Made by a program: the position numbers and the translations under genes
Notes under the pieces: model-generated
Seen by the model: only the letters and a program-made list of their open reading frames with translations
Databases searched by the model: none
What the model was told of the DNA's origin: nothing
Shown here: positions 10,501 through 18,538 of the stretch, one piece after another
Layout of the letters: each line of letters begins with the position of its first letter
Position numbering within the stretch: the first letter of the stretch is position 1
Source of the DNA: a virus
Reading direction: 5' to 3' (one strand)
Length of the DNA stretch: 30,044 nucleotides
IMG/VR virus record: IMGVR_UViG_3300002933_000040
Coordinates: 1-30,044 of that record

Positions 10501-13500
10501 GCTTGTTTGTTCAGCAGTGACAGTAATTAGCTTTTGATCTGTGAATCCAGCTACACGATATGCAAGTTGTACATCAAAGTTCTGAAAGTAACTTTCAATT
10601 TTAGTAACAGGATCAATACCAAGATTTTTAATATAATCTGTGATCCAGTTTAAGTAGCCAGATGTTCGTTGTATAGTTCCGGGGACAGTTGTAGTGTCTC
10701 CATTGACCGTTAATAAGTCAGGGGTAATTCTACGGTTAGCATTATCACAGAACTGACCAGTAACTGCATTAATTCTGAAACGACTTAAATCAAGTTGAGC
10801 ACTAAAGTATTCAGCTGGCCGTGCTATTGCTAATGCTTGCTGTATTGCAAATCCATAATCACTACTTCGGCGCCATGCTGTTTCTACCGGGCCTTGATCG
10901 CCTACACGAAAACTATTACCAATTGTTCTTGAATCTATTTGTTTTACAATTCCAGTTTGTGTAGGATCTAATAGATTGCCACTAGAGTCAACAGGAATAA
11001 AGTTAGAAAGTCCTGGGCGAGCAAATCGTAAATCTGTATATGCAGAACTATTGCTTCCGTTCCATATATATCCAGCTTCTAAATCTTGCCATAACGTGCC
11101 ATTGCCGCTGGTATAAGGTGCTTCTCCGTAACGTGTATCCCACCAAGATGGTTTTTCTGAAATACCTACCATCTTCCACGGACTACGATGTGGTTCATCG
11201 GTATCATACCAATAATTGTAAATTGCTCTCCATGACCCTTGTAAAGGGCTACCATCTACGCTATCGGCGATCTGTCCATAGTTCCATGTCCACGGATTAT
11301 TAGCATCAAACCACTTATTAGTTGTGTAATCAACATTGTTACTACCAACCCATTTTAAGAAATTTGTAGTTAATAGTTGATTCCATTCCGACAAACTATA
11401 TCCAGTTGTTCTAAATCGTCCGGGTACTGTATCAACTAAGTTAAATGTGTCCACTTCATTACCAGTTTTAATATTGTTATAGATACGAAGTTCAAGTTCC
11501 AATAGATAGTCGTCACGGAAGTCATTGAAAGCGGGGGTAATACTACCGTCGTGTCCCCGAACAACGTTAATTGGAGTTAAGTATGAATCATCTAAGAACA
11601 TTTCAGGCGGCTGGTCTTGTTGAAGTCCCAGTTTAACTGGAGTTTCTGGAACATAGTTACCATCTGTATTGAAGTAATCGCGAATCATAATTTTGTCGCC
11701 AAATGCTAGCGGAGCACTAATTATAATTTCTGGACTAACTGGGTTAAAAGAAAAATGCACATTGTCGCCAGTTAACTGTACACCATTTAGGTATACTAAA
11801 ACTGCACGGTTACTTAATTTAGTAACATCAAAAATACTACTAATTTCATAATTTTTCTGGCGAGCATTTAATACTGTATAATTAATAGTATTATAGTTTC
11901 CGCCCTGTGGTACCATATCGCTATAGTACCAAGCAAAACTACTATTCTTTACAGAGTTAATAGTTTGTAAAATTGTATCAACTCCCGAGATAGGATCATT
12001 ATAATCTAATCCCTTTAAGGTACTACATAGACTTAAGAATTTATTTTTAAATCTTATATATTCTTCTCTAGCCAGGGTTATACCATTGATAAAGTTAACC
12101 ATTGGATCTGTTAAGAACGTCATTGCATAGATCAACGGACTACTATGTTGTACTAATGTGCCACCTTGCGATTTTACATAACGATCTTGTGGCGGAATAG
12201 GTGTTGTTAAACTAACTGTGGTATTTTCAAGTAACTTACTGTAGTGAGTCCGCAACTGGCCAAGAGTAATAGTTGAGAAATTTTTGTTCAATGCATTGTA
12301 GTCAAGATTTTTAGGAATTTCGTAATACCCTAACGTACTTGTACTATCACTTAGTATCGATACGTCAATTTTGTCGCCTAGTGCAACAGAGACATTTAAT
12401 GTTATAACGTGGTACACACCATATGGTACAAGTTGGTAATCGGTATTAGGATTTAATAGTGCATTATTTAAATAAACTTTAAGGTGTGGTATAGTAGCAG
12501 TATTGCTGGGTAGAACATCAATTTGAACGAACGGATAGTTAATTCCGCCAATATCTAATACAAATCCTTCGTAGAATTTTGTAATAATCTGATATTGGTC
12601 AGATTTCTCTAGACCGGGAATCCAATTAGGTACTCTACTAAATTCTGTTAGGTTAGTATTACGAACAATGTATCCACTGTTACAATTTATTGTACTTGTG
12701 GCGCCAGTATTAGTATCAGTAACATACGTAAATGTATCAGTATCGTAATAATTAGCAAATACAATATCGCCAATGTTATTAAAGTTTTGATATTGTAATG
12801 GAAATCCCAATACTGTATCATTTGTACCTGTAGTAATCACCGGATATCCAAATAATTTGCTACCAGCAAATGTACTGCCTGGGTAGATAGTAGCGTCAGC
12901 AAAGCTAAAGCTGTCTGCATCTAATAGCTCAAATAGTGGTGCTTGTTGGACTGATATTTTTGCTTGACTAGTGTTCCAATTATTGCCATCAAACCAAAAT
13001 GTAATAGCACCATTGGTGTTACCTTGTATAGCTGTTATACTTTCTCCAACAATTACAGGATCATCGGTTGTTTCAAGTAATCTTACAAATACTTGATTAT
13101 TAATAGTTTCAAGATCAACTAACCATACCTCATTTTCAATTGCCATATCATAGTCATTGGCAAACACTACACGCATACCCTGAGTTAATGTTACTCCGTC
13201 GATTGCTTTAGGCGGCACAGTTTGCGGGCCCTCAATTTGAACAAAAGCATCTGTTGAAGTTGTACCATTTCCGTCACTTATTGTGCCATTTCTAGTGGCA
13301 ACAAAAGTAGTACCCACTGTATTCGCAGTAGCACCGAATGTTGTGAAATTAGTAGTTCCTACCGTTACAATAGTATATGTTCCGCCATTGATTATTTGGG
13401 TAGCAGGAAGATTAAAGCAAATAAGATCAATGTTATTTTTGGCTTTTTTACCAAAATTGAATAATTGTAAATCTGCGTCAAACTCAATAATAGCACGACG

Positions 13501-15090
13501 TCCGTAAATATTAGGACCGTAATCAATTAGTGTTTGATTGTATGCGGCTGTAGCTGTTAATACATCCTTATGGAACCAACGATTACTACGGCTCCAAGGA
13601 TTACGGTCTTGACTAGCACGGTTAATAGTAATATAATCGGGGGTAGTTGCAATGTTGGTACTAAAATCCTCGGGTACTATTAATTCAAGGACAGGAACTA
13701 AAGCAATACTAGTACCAACCCCTTCAACATAATATTCACCGTTAGCATAATTACTAGGACTTACTAAACTGTCAAATATAATTTTTAGTCCGTTAGTGAA
13801 AATAACCCCATTTGGGCTAGTATATCCATTCTGACCAATAATATCTGTATCAACATTAATTGGTGTGCTTGTATTATCTACTAATTTTATTTGACCAAGG
13901 AAACCAGGATTACTACTATCCTGGTAGTATAGATAATCAAGTGTGGCTGTAATTGGCGGAACAACAATATATTGAGTGTTAGTATTCACCCAGAATTCAG
14001 TGGATGCATACGTCTTGCCTGATGTAACAAATACTTTTTCGTGAACGCCAACTGCGGTTGTTTCAAGTAATTCAATGGTATAATCTGACCCAATTGGCAC
14101 TAAATTAATTTTCCAAACGCTAGTACGATTGGATACAGGAACTAAAGTACTAGCGTCATTGTTTACTTCCCATTTACTAGCATCTGTTTCGTTGTTTATA
14201 AAGACAATCGTTTTGTTTTGCAATTGATTAGTAATACCATCGATCCCGTCAGGAAAAGCAGTTAAAAACTCACTAAGTAAAACATTTTGAATATCGCTGT
14301 AATTGAAAGTTACCCCAGCAGTCACTGACTGTGCAATTGGCATATTGATATAAAAATCTTGTGCTATTTTTAACGGAACATTAAATTGTATAACTCCGCT
14401 GTCAACCCCATTATTAGCAACACCAAATACATTTCTAGTAGTTAAGTTAGCAATATTTGGATCAACGCCTGTTACCCCTGGTTCGCTTTGAATCCAGAAC
14501 TTGAAACCTGGTTGGTCAACTATAAAGTTATATGTTCCGCCGCGAGTTAATGTTAGTTGTTGATCGGGGTGACTACCCTGGCCGCTAAATGTGTACCCGC
14601 CAACTGCGGTATTTCTTGTTACTGTATAATCTGCCTGAAGCGGAGTATCGCCCGCTGTAACCATTACTGTTGCAGGGCCGTTTGGTAACCAATAATAATT
14701 ATTATAATTTACAAACTTATCATAATCAAAATGTCCGTCAAAATTGTAATATGTTGAAGAAAACAAACGACTATGATCATTTGAGAATCCACGGTTATTA
14801 TCAATACTTTGCAATAAATCAATGTACTCACTATTAAGAACTATATCGCCATTGGTATTTTTAATTACAACACTAGGTTCAAGTTGATAATTTTTTCTTT
14901 GTGCAGTTGATTCGGAAATATAATTATCACCTAATTTATAAGTTGGAGCAAAGGTGCGACCAATGTATCCATTGATAGGTACATTAATTGCATCAGATGT
15001 TAATTGATCTAATGTAGCACCAAGAAATCGTTGGTTGGTTACTGATCTAAAAACGTCGGGTAAAAAATTGAGAGTATTAACTAAAGCCAT
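4570..15090 (-). CDS. Giant baseplate wedge-like structural protein (gp7 position)
   Basis: A single uninterrupted 3,506-residue frame, one third of the window. It directly follows gp6 (the stop and start share one base, TAATG), as gene 7 follows gene 6 in T4, but T4 gp7 is only about 1,030 residues. Visible modules: an N-terminal wedge-type region with LPDVFRSVTNQRFLGATLDQL; a cupredoxin-like beta domain at about 178-256 (LTRGGTYNF...FGVANNGVDSG); a short insert at about 566-610 (GGTYTIVTVGTTNFTTFGAT); a Trp/Tyr carbohydrate-binding-like motif at about 1812-1855 (WQPGVDYKQGDIITFNNSYY); a glycine-rich beta-helix-like pair at about 2871-2932; and two similar modules near 3205-3240 and 3330-3367, each ending in TGNVYG-x-YFANIVS. 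It has no signal peptide and no obvious enzyme motif. It is most likely a baseplate wedge/periphery component. The gp7 link rests on position, not on confirmed similarity. Confidence 0.75.
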   Translation of the reverse strand: MALVNTLNFLPDVFRSVTNQRFLGATLDQLTSDAINVPINGYIGRTFAPTYKLGDNYISESTAQRKNYQLEPSVVIKNTNGDIVLNSEYIDLLQSIDNNRGFSNDHSRLFSSTYYNFDGHFDYDKFVNYNNYYWLPNGPATVMVTAGDTPLQADYTVTRNTAVGGYTFSGQGSHPDQQLTLTRGGTYNFIVDQPGFKFWIQSEPGVTGVDPNIANLTTRNVFGVANNGVDSGVIQFNVPLKIAQDFYINMPIAQSVTAGVTFNYSDIQNVLLSEFLTAFPDGIDGITNQLQNKTIVFINNETDASKWEVNNDASTLVPVSNRTSVWKINLVPIGSDYTIELLETTAVGVHEKVFVTSGKTYASTEFWVNTNTQYIVVPPITATLDYLYYQDSSNPGFLGQIKLVDNTSTPINVDTDIIGQNGYTSPNGVIFTNGLKIIFDSLVSPSNYANGEYYVEGVGTSIALVPVLELIVPEDFSTNIATTPDYITINRASQDRNPWSRSNRWFHKDVLTATAAYNQTLIDYGPNIYGRRAIIEFDADLQLFNFGKKAKNNIDLICFNLPATQIINGGTYTIVTVGTTNFTTFGATANTVGTTFVATRNGTISDGNGTTSTDAFVQIEGPQTVPPKAIDGVTLTQGMRVVFANDYDMAIENEVWLVDLETINNQVFVRLLETTDDPVIVGESITAIQGNTNGAITFWFDGNNWNTSQAKISVQQAPLFELLDADSFSFADATIYPGSTFAGSKLFGYPVITTGTNDTVLGFPLQYQNFNNIGDIVFANYYDTDTFTYVTDTNTGATSTINCNSGYIVRNTNLTEFSRVPNWIPGLEKSDQYQIITKFYEGFVLDIGGINYPFVQIDVLPSNTATIPHLKVYLNNALLNPNTDYQLVPYGVYHVITLNVSVALGDKIDVSILSDSTSTLGYYEIPKNLDYNALNKNFSTITLGQLRTHYSKLLENTTVSLTTPIPPQDRYVKSQGGTLVQHSSPLIYAMTFLTDPMVNFINGITLAREEYIRFKNKFLSLCSTLKGLDYNDPISGVDTILQTINSVKNSSFAWYYSDMVPQGGNYNTINYTVLNARQKNYEISSIFDVTKLSNRAVLVYLNGVQLTGDNVHFSFNPVSPEIIISAPLAFGDKIMIRDYFNTDGNYVPETPVKLGLQQDQPPEMFLDDSYLTPINVVRGHDGSITPAFNDFRDDYLLELELRIYNNIKTGNEVDTFNLVDTVPGRFRTTGYSLSEWNQLLTTNFLKWVGSNNVDYTTNKWFDANNPWTWNYGQIADSVDGSPLQGSWRAIYNYWYDTDEPHRSPWKMVGISEKPSWWDTRYGEAPYTSGNGTLWQDLEAGYIWNGSNSSAYTDLRFARPGLSNFIPVDSSGNLLDPTQTGIVKQIDSRTIGNSFRVGDQGPVETAWRRSSDYGFAIQQALAIARPAEYFSAQLDLSRFRINAVTGQFCDNANRRITPDLLTVNGDTTTVPGTIQRTSGYLNWITDYIKNLGIDPVTKIESYFQNFDVQLAYRVAGFTDQKLITVTAEQTSPGSTNASVIIPDGNYSVYLNKSVPTKTISYSAVIVTKVESGYSVAGYDTTHPYFTILPSIANNNTTPLVVNNITVNLYKTSSQETTVVPYGTTFTSVQQVADFLVSYQRYLISQGFLFNQLDSDLQKTRDWTLSITEFLFWAQQGFNAGVLIVLNPIKDTLDVITKGTIIDAITNLPNGSRLVDTNFNPISNNNFNVLRVDSASGNRFQVTTVNGLSTIAFAKLDLVQFESTLIFDNVDTFGDIIYIPEQGTRQYRLKVTGAKTGLWDGALSATGYIYSDPVISTWQPGVDYKQGDIITFNNSYYTAPNNIIARQTFNPGDWKLISLSDLQTGLLPSFGHNAQIFENIYNIDIPPQDETFQTFSAGLIGFRERPFLSNLGMSVPTQTKFYQGYIHQKGTQNAITSLTKATFDAINSTVGVYEEWAFESGRYGALNTNQYTEFVLDQSIFTTNPVAFTSNTIHTTGNIIVNLNGNASSHFDGNLVSNSDVYNSSNIASTNTSLYNNRITTNYPADLPTCGYVNLADVDYQIFDISKITTVNVVPVLTANTKIWVAKDFTPGWNVYRVNNTGVTATTLTYTLGTTAQLSFNTPHSFIAGSYFILQNFNNNYDGLYQVQSVLNTTSVSINVATTAPLVQAGGSLTGLGTVYGLSTQVVQNNTQIGASTPIGGWIVNDRQWVNNDTASGATGWAVYTYNGSAWVRTRQQSPSVDITSINRTFIYNKSNNVILATLDYIDPAKGKVLNTVGSDIDYQLTQDPALYNNGNLAIQPNLTIRADYHWATQQVGKIWWDLSAVRYINYEQDALIYRLNHWGQTFPGSRIAVYEWVESPVLPSEYIANGGAGVPLYMDDSAYSTSGSVGITGAVNTKYYFWVSNKTTINTAAGKVNSAYSIASAIANPQSQGTPYAMVLRNDTVALFNVNSALTGKNSVIHLGNRSNNAGLIHSEYSLVQEGNAQSQLPSIIERKLIDSLVGQDSAGNPVPDTALTPAQAYGINIRPRQSMFIYRDTALINYLTIVNNKLLTYPVIERKILTTLNSQELAPTIDTGTYNKVVATRTELSYIDTALISIGYNILVTSDITQSGKWSIYTWNGTTWVVSRVQSYKTNLYWTPTDWYVTGYDHTVAPNITVANRLEFGKLSLVANTYIKVLNNGNNQFEVYFIDSNLNQNLIGLQNGTLQISTDTIPPIELRQIATAMQTDIFIDDLRIDFNQIFFTMVKYALSEQKNIEWVFKTSFLSATQYIRSLTQFPSYIADNQSYYLDYINEVKPYRTTVREFIVNYQGNDQFSGDIADFDLPPYWDANLQIYRSPNGDRSYDNSLLSSGVYTQWDSNYKYKVVNAIIEAAGTGYLIAPQIVFKGGGGTGAAGYATLNGSGGIASIIITNPGKNYTSTPTITINGTGTGAVAYPVLRNVFDNNNQGHNVVRSINTTITFDRINYTNPNTFVAWNTITANANLGNVIPANTILSLNNNFYQLANAYIITGFTSNNTVNFPTANVVQISSNFNNANDRIVAFNGNIDLRLTQRGLEYPGVLVDGNTFTGNIYDSIIQSRYTDSLGISPNDIFIDGGQYVDIFESYAPEELIPGRMYDNLNLTVIDTDRLGFRLYEGMNHYYSSYRIAKSNTTVLSSNLNLSDLSISVANAAIMSLPSTIMNVPGVVFINGERITYWRNYALESKTTWAANTIIANNVLITNSGNTYLTTGNVYGTYFANIVSNVQQVSINTLAQIRRATDGTSPQTVHQAGSQVVDASDRHLIPGSANSNVLISTTTVYTSTDVVSLGIILTNNISANIGDIISQVQTVDNWKANTNVSVGSLVYNSGNSYVVTGNVYGAYFANIVSQVTFAFTGNTNTISTMSLLQTVNNANVLPVILTSGNIQGIPVQYDSGNTNGDYGSYDEGGFDNSVGTVHINGTDSGLYLAKSYILGTVSNIGQVTISAGNLLNQSNIWYSPGISSITNGIPLVNSTTVQATFLKASRAV

Positions 15091-18000
15091 TAAAATGTAC
15101 CTATTAGGTTGTTGCCAAGATTAAGCTGAGCTGCTGTTACTGCGCTGATAATATCAATATCATTTACTGTTGCTGCACTAGTAATGATTTCCCACGGTTC
15201 TGCATTAATTTGAAAATAATTACCAAATACTAATGTATCGTCGGCCGGTACTATTAATACACTAGCAATATTAGGCACTAGTGTGGTATGTAAGTACGCA
15301 GCTAATTCACTAAAATAGAATGTATCGCCAAATGACCAATTATTAATATCGAAGTATGCATTGATTGCGTTAATTACTTGTGTTTTAACTTCGTTAGCAG
15401 TTAAACTGACAGAAGGATTTATAACGACTTGGAATCTTGCTTGTAGGCTAGTAGTCGCTTTGGATCCAAATAGTGGTTTGAATTTTGCCGGATTATAAAT
15501 TAGACTATCACTAACCGCTTTATAATTATCTAACGTACTGTAAGCAATTTCTAAACTACTAGAAGTTGGCGGTGTCGGTTCTTTTATCGTGCCTGTTAAG
15601 TCCCTTAACCAATTGATATACGATGTAGCATAATCAGCAGTTAAAATATACAAATCTACAATGTTGATTGGAGTAGGATCTATACGACTACGACTAGGGC
15701 TGTTATGTTTATATTGGAAATATAAACTACTTCTTGAGGTAGCAGTATTAGCTACAGTAGCATAAAGATCTGGGTTATCCGGAACTCCAGTCATTTGAGT
15801 ATCTGGGAATTTTATTAATACTTGAGAAGAATCAACAAACCCATCAGCAGCAGTTATTACGTTGTAAATATTCCATGCTACATCTGTGCCAATCGGAACT
15901 GACGTACTTAGGTAAGGGTTAATTTTTAATATATTAATAGTATCATTAATCGTGGTACCTAATACAGAATTATATACTTTTACACTAGGGTCAAAATAGA
16001 ATTTAGTTTCTGAAGCACTAGAAAATGCATAAGTTAATTTTCTATATTGAATATTATATAATCCAGCGTTGAATGTAAATTTCAACAACCATGTTGTGCT
16101 AGAACCAATATTAGCTGGTAGGATGTTTGCCCATACTTGATTTACCTGATCAAAATATAATCCAAAATTAACTTTAGCAGATATCTGACTGGCAATAGTA
16201 TTAATTAGTGTTGTGCTAAAATCGTTCTTAAATGCTGGAATAATAGATTTTACAATCGCCCCGGTTGGTACAACTGCACCAAAATATGTTTGTGTGTTGC
16301 CAACGACATTAGTAACTGAAGAATAGAATGAAGTTGCATTAGCATTTGTATTTGTTAAGAACTGCACACTTGCTCCAACATCAACATATTTTAAATTGCC
16401 GCTTGCATACGTACTAACATTTATTGCGTTACCATTATAAGTCAAGTTACCGTAGCTACTTGCAGTAGTATTAGCTGTCTGAATAAAAGTAACATTACTA
16501 TGCGTTGGCATATATCTTGGATATATACCGTAATAATAATTAACCATTTCGGTTGATTGCACAACAGGAAGTATATCATTATAAATTGCACTATAGATAT
16601 CGTTAGTTGTCAAAAAGCTAAATGTACTAGAACCAGTGGTATTGTTTGCAGATATAGTACCATCATCACAGAATATATTTGTACTTGAAAAACTTCCGTT
16701 TGGATCTAGTGCGTCAAGGTACGGGCTTACACCAGAACTTGTACGGTTAACAGCTTTAAGTTTTTGTATGCTCGTAAATGTAGTCAACGGAAAGATGTTG
16801 TAATCTTCGCCGGTAATCATACGATTTTGTGTGTAGTATTGTTGTGGTGCAAATGTTTTAATACTTGCTAAACTTTGTGTGGCAGTAGCATTGGTTACTG
16901 TGTATTTTAAACTTGCGGTAACTGTTAATGTTTCTGCATTTCCCGTAGCACTAATGTATTGGAAAGCAATACTCACCGAGGCCAGATCGTCGGGAGTAAT
17001 ACTATAAGATAGTCCGTTGCTAGTTCTATAGTAATATCTAAAGCCGCCTTGCGGTACATTAGAAAAAGATCCATCACCAAATATTAAATTAACCTGATCG
17101 TTGTTGCGAGTAGAGATTTGATATAAATTTTTATCTGCTACTTGGTTATAAATTACGTTTATACCAGCTAATGCAGGAACTGAGTTCCACGCTGTCTGGA
17201 TGCCGCCATTGACATTTAACCCGTATAACCAAGTATCAGTATTATTAATATTATTTGTATTAATTGGTACTACGTTGTTTGGAATAGCATTTTGAATTGT
17301 AAAATTCGTGGCTTGTAAACTGCCTTGTTTAAAATATACAAAGAATCCAGTATTGTTACTACCGTTACCATTATTATCGTTACGGTAAAGAATATTAAAT
17401 TTATTAACCGCAACTGGGGTATTTTCGTATATATAACTTTGTCCTACTGTAGTTGCACTAACCGCTTCAAACTTGACAGGAGTTGACTGAATGGGTACAG
17501 AAAATGCTGCTACCGGAAGTACATTAGTATTAAGAGTTATACTGTATTCGTCTGTTTGAATATTATTAATTAGTTGACTATTAGCAGGTTTGCCAATTAA
17601 TTGGCCTGCATTTAATGTAGCATTTAAAATTGTAGTAAACTGTTCTAACCAATTAGTGTTAGTTAAATCGTTCCAATTGATGGTAGTATTAGCTAAATTT
17701 ATACCATTACTATCTGTAATGTTTTCTGTGGTACTAACGCTGTCAAACTTTAATAAGCCGCTGGCGCTAGTACTACGTGTAGGGTTATAGCTCAACATAC
17801 GAGCTAATTTTAAAATACTATCCCGACGTTGTGCTGTGTCTAGAAAGTTTTCACGTGCGTTTAAATCTGTGCGAAAACTTAAACTTTGCCCTAAGAAAGC
17901 CACCATATCAATTAATGCCAGATATTCGCTGGATTCTAAGAAATCGTTAAACGATTCTGGGTAATATGTTTTTAAATAATTGATCATTGAGTTACGAAGT

Positions 18001-18104
18001 GTTTCAAAATCGTAACTTGTGAAGTCCGCATTAGTAAAGGATTGGTATACTTTAGTCCAATCCTGGTTTACTAGTAAGTTCGTTTGACGTGTTGTTTGTG
18101 CCAT
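15090..18104 (-). CDS. gp6: Baseplate wedge subunit gp6
   Basis: A 1,004-residue protein with the typical gp6/baseplate-J N-terminus: residues about 20-115 contain DFTSYDFETLRNSMINYLK, then PESFNDFLESSEYLALIDM, then LGQSLSFRTDLNARENFLDTA and RRDSILKLARMLSYNPTR. This helical region is the most conserved part of gp6 in T4-like phages, where gp6 dimers form the ring that holds the baseplate wedges together. The C-terminal part (from about residue 850: NPSVSLTANEVKTQVINAIN, INNWSFGDTFYFSELAAYLH, NIASVLIVP) is also typical of this family. It is about half as long again as T4 gp6 (about 660 residues), the additional length being Asn/Thr-rich beta sequence in the middle. It follows gp25, as expected for a wedge cluster, and overlaps the giant gene by one base. 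Confidence 0.92.
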   Translation of the reverse strand: MAQTTRQTNLLVNQDWTKVYQSFTNADFTSYDFETLRNSMINYLKTYYPESFNDFLESSEYLALIDMVAFLGQSLSFRTDLNARENFLDTAQRRDSILKLARMLSYNPTRSTSASGLLKFDSVSTTENITDSNGINLANTTINWNDLTNTNWLEQFTTILNATLNAGQLIGKPANSQLINNIQTDEYSITLNTNVLPVAAFSVPIQSTPVKFEAVSATTVGQSYIYENTPVAVNKFNILYRNDNNGNGSNNTGFFVYFKQGSLQATNFTIQNAIPNNVVPINTNNINNTDTWLYGLNVNGGIQTAWNSVPALAGINVIYNQVADKNLYQISTRNNDQVNLIFGDGSFSNVPQGGFRYYYRTSNGLSYSITPDDLASVSIAFQYISATGNAETLTVTASLKYTVTNATATQSLASIKTFAPQQYYTQNRMITGEDYNIFPLTTFTSIQKLKAVNRTSSGVSPYLDALDPNGSFSSTNIFCDDGTISANNTTGSSTFSFLTTNDIYSAIYNDILPVVQSTEMVNYYYGIYPRYMPTHSNVTFIQTANTTASSYGNLTYNGNAINVSTYASGNLKYVDVGASVQFLTNTNANATSFYSSVTNVVGNTQTYFGAVVPTGAIVKSIIPAFKNDFSTTLINTIASQISAKVNFGLYFDQVNQVWANILPANIGSSTTWLLKFTFNAGLYNIQYRKLTYAFSSASETKFYFDPSVKVYNSVLGTTINDTINILKINPYLSTSVPIGTDVAWNIYNVITAADGFVDSSQVLIKFPDTQMTGVPDNPDLYATVANTATSRSSLYFQYKHNSPSRSRIDPTPINIVDLYILTADYATSYINWLRDLTGTIKEPTPPTSSSLEIAYSTLDNYKAVSDSLIYNPAKFKPLFGSKATTSLQARFQVVINPSVSLTANEVKTQVINAINAYFDINNWSFGDTFYFSELAAYLHTTLVPNIASVLIVPADDTLVFGNYFQINAEPWEIITSAATVNDIDIISAVTAAQLNLGNNLIGTF

Positions 18105-18107
18105 ATT

Positions 18108-18150
18108 ATATTATTAACCCTGTTACAGTATTTATCTGGGTTAATAATAT
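18108..18150. promoter_or_regulatory. Perfect 13-bp inverted repeat upstream of gp6
   Basis: The 52-bp gap between gp25 and gp6 contains ATATTATTAACCC (18108-18120) and its exact reverse complement GGGTTAATAATAT (18138-18150), separated by 17 nt. As RNA it would form a 13-bp stem with three G-C pairs at the loop end. There is no following U-run, so a classical terminator is unlikely. The 17-nt loop carries the late-type ATAAATA box, so the repeat may be a protein-binding operator around the promoter, or an mRNA processing or stability element. Confidence 0.7.
18129..18136 (-). promoter_or_regulatory. Late-promoter-like box GATAAATA before gp6
   Basis: On the minus strand, GATAAATA lies in the loop of the inverted repeat, 24 nt before the gp6 ATG; the core differs by one base from T4 TATAAATA. 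Transcription starting about 6 nt downstream (near 18123) would give a leader of about 19 nt. It is followed by CTGTAACA, partly echoing the CAGTATA that follows the box near 24563. Confidence 0.5.
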
Positions 18151-18156
18151 GGCCAG

Positions 18157-18531
18157 TTAATTAGTGGTTAGTGTTGCAGAACTGCGGTTAAAGTTTAAAT
18201 TTAATGTTTCTGTTTGGTCGCTAGGAACATAAGTTAGTGTTATTTGCAATTGAATGCCATTGAGTTCCTCAGTCACTGAGATAGTATTAATAAGCAATCG
18301 AGGATCGTACCCAACAATACGTTTAATATCATTGGTAATAATATCGCGTGTTGTTTCGTTTAATGGCTCAAACATCTGATTCCAGATTATAGTACCAAAA
18401 CTTGGTTGCATTAACTTAGAACCTTTACGGATTTGAAAATAATTTATCAAATCCTGTTTAGCCAATGCATAATCCGTAAGGCTATACTTCTTTTTGTTAA
18501 CCAATGTACTAAATCCGCGATATGTAGTCAT
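18157..18531 (-). CDS. gp25: Baseplate wedge subunit gp25 (GPW/gp25/TssE family)
   Basis: A 124-residue protein of the usual gp25 size (T4 gp25 is 132). The N-terminal half has the family pattern: a helix (YALAKQDLINYFQIRKGSKL), then the loop QPSFGTIIWNQMFEPLN, then the helix TTRDIITNDIKRIVGYDPRL. The conserved E-P-R motif of gp25/TssE, part of the wedge core, appears here as D76-P77-R78. The C-terminal strands (INTISVTEEL, IQLQITLTYV) complete the fold. In contractile tails it forms part of the core bundle with gp6 and helps start the sheath. The ATG at 18531 has no clear Shine-Dalgarno sequence, and an ATAAATA box at 18536-18542 ends only 4 nt before it. It lies between the lysozyme-like gene and gp6. 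Confidence 0.92.
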   Translation of the reverse strand: MTTYRGFSTLVNKKKYSLTDYALAKQDLINYFQIRKGSKLMQPSFGTIIWNQMFEPLNETTRDIITNDIKRIVGYDPRLLINTISVTEELNGIQLQITLTYVPSDQTETLNLNFNRSSATLTTN

Positions 18532-18538
18532 ACTGTAT

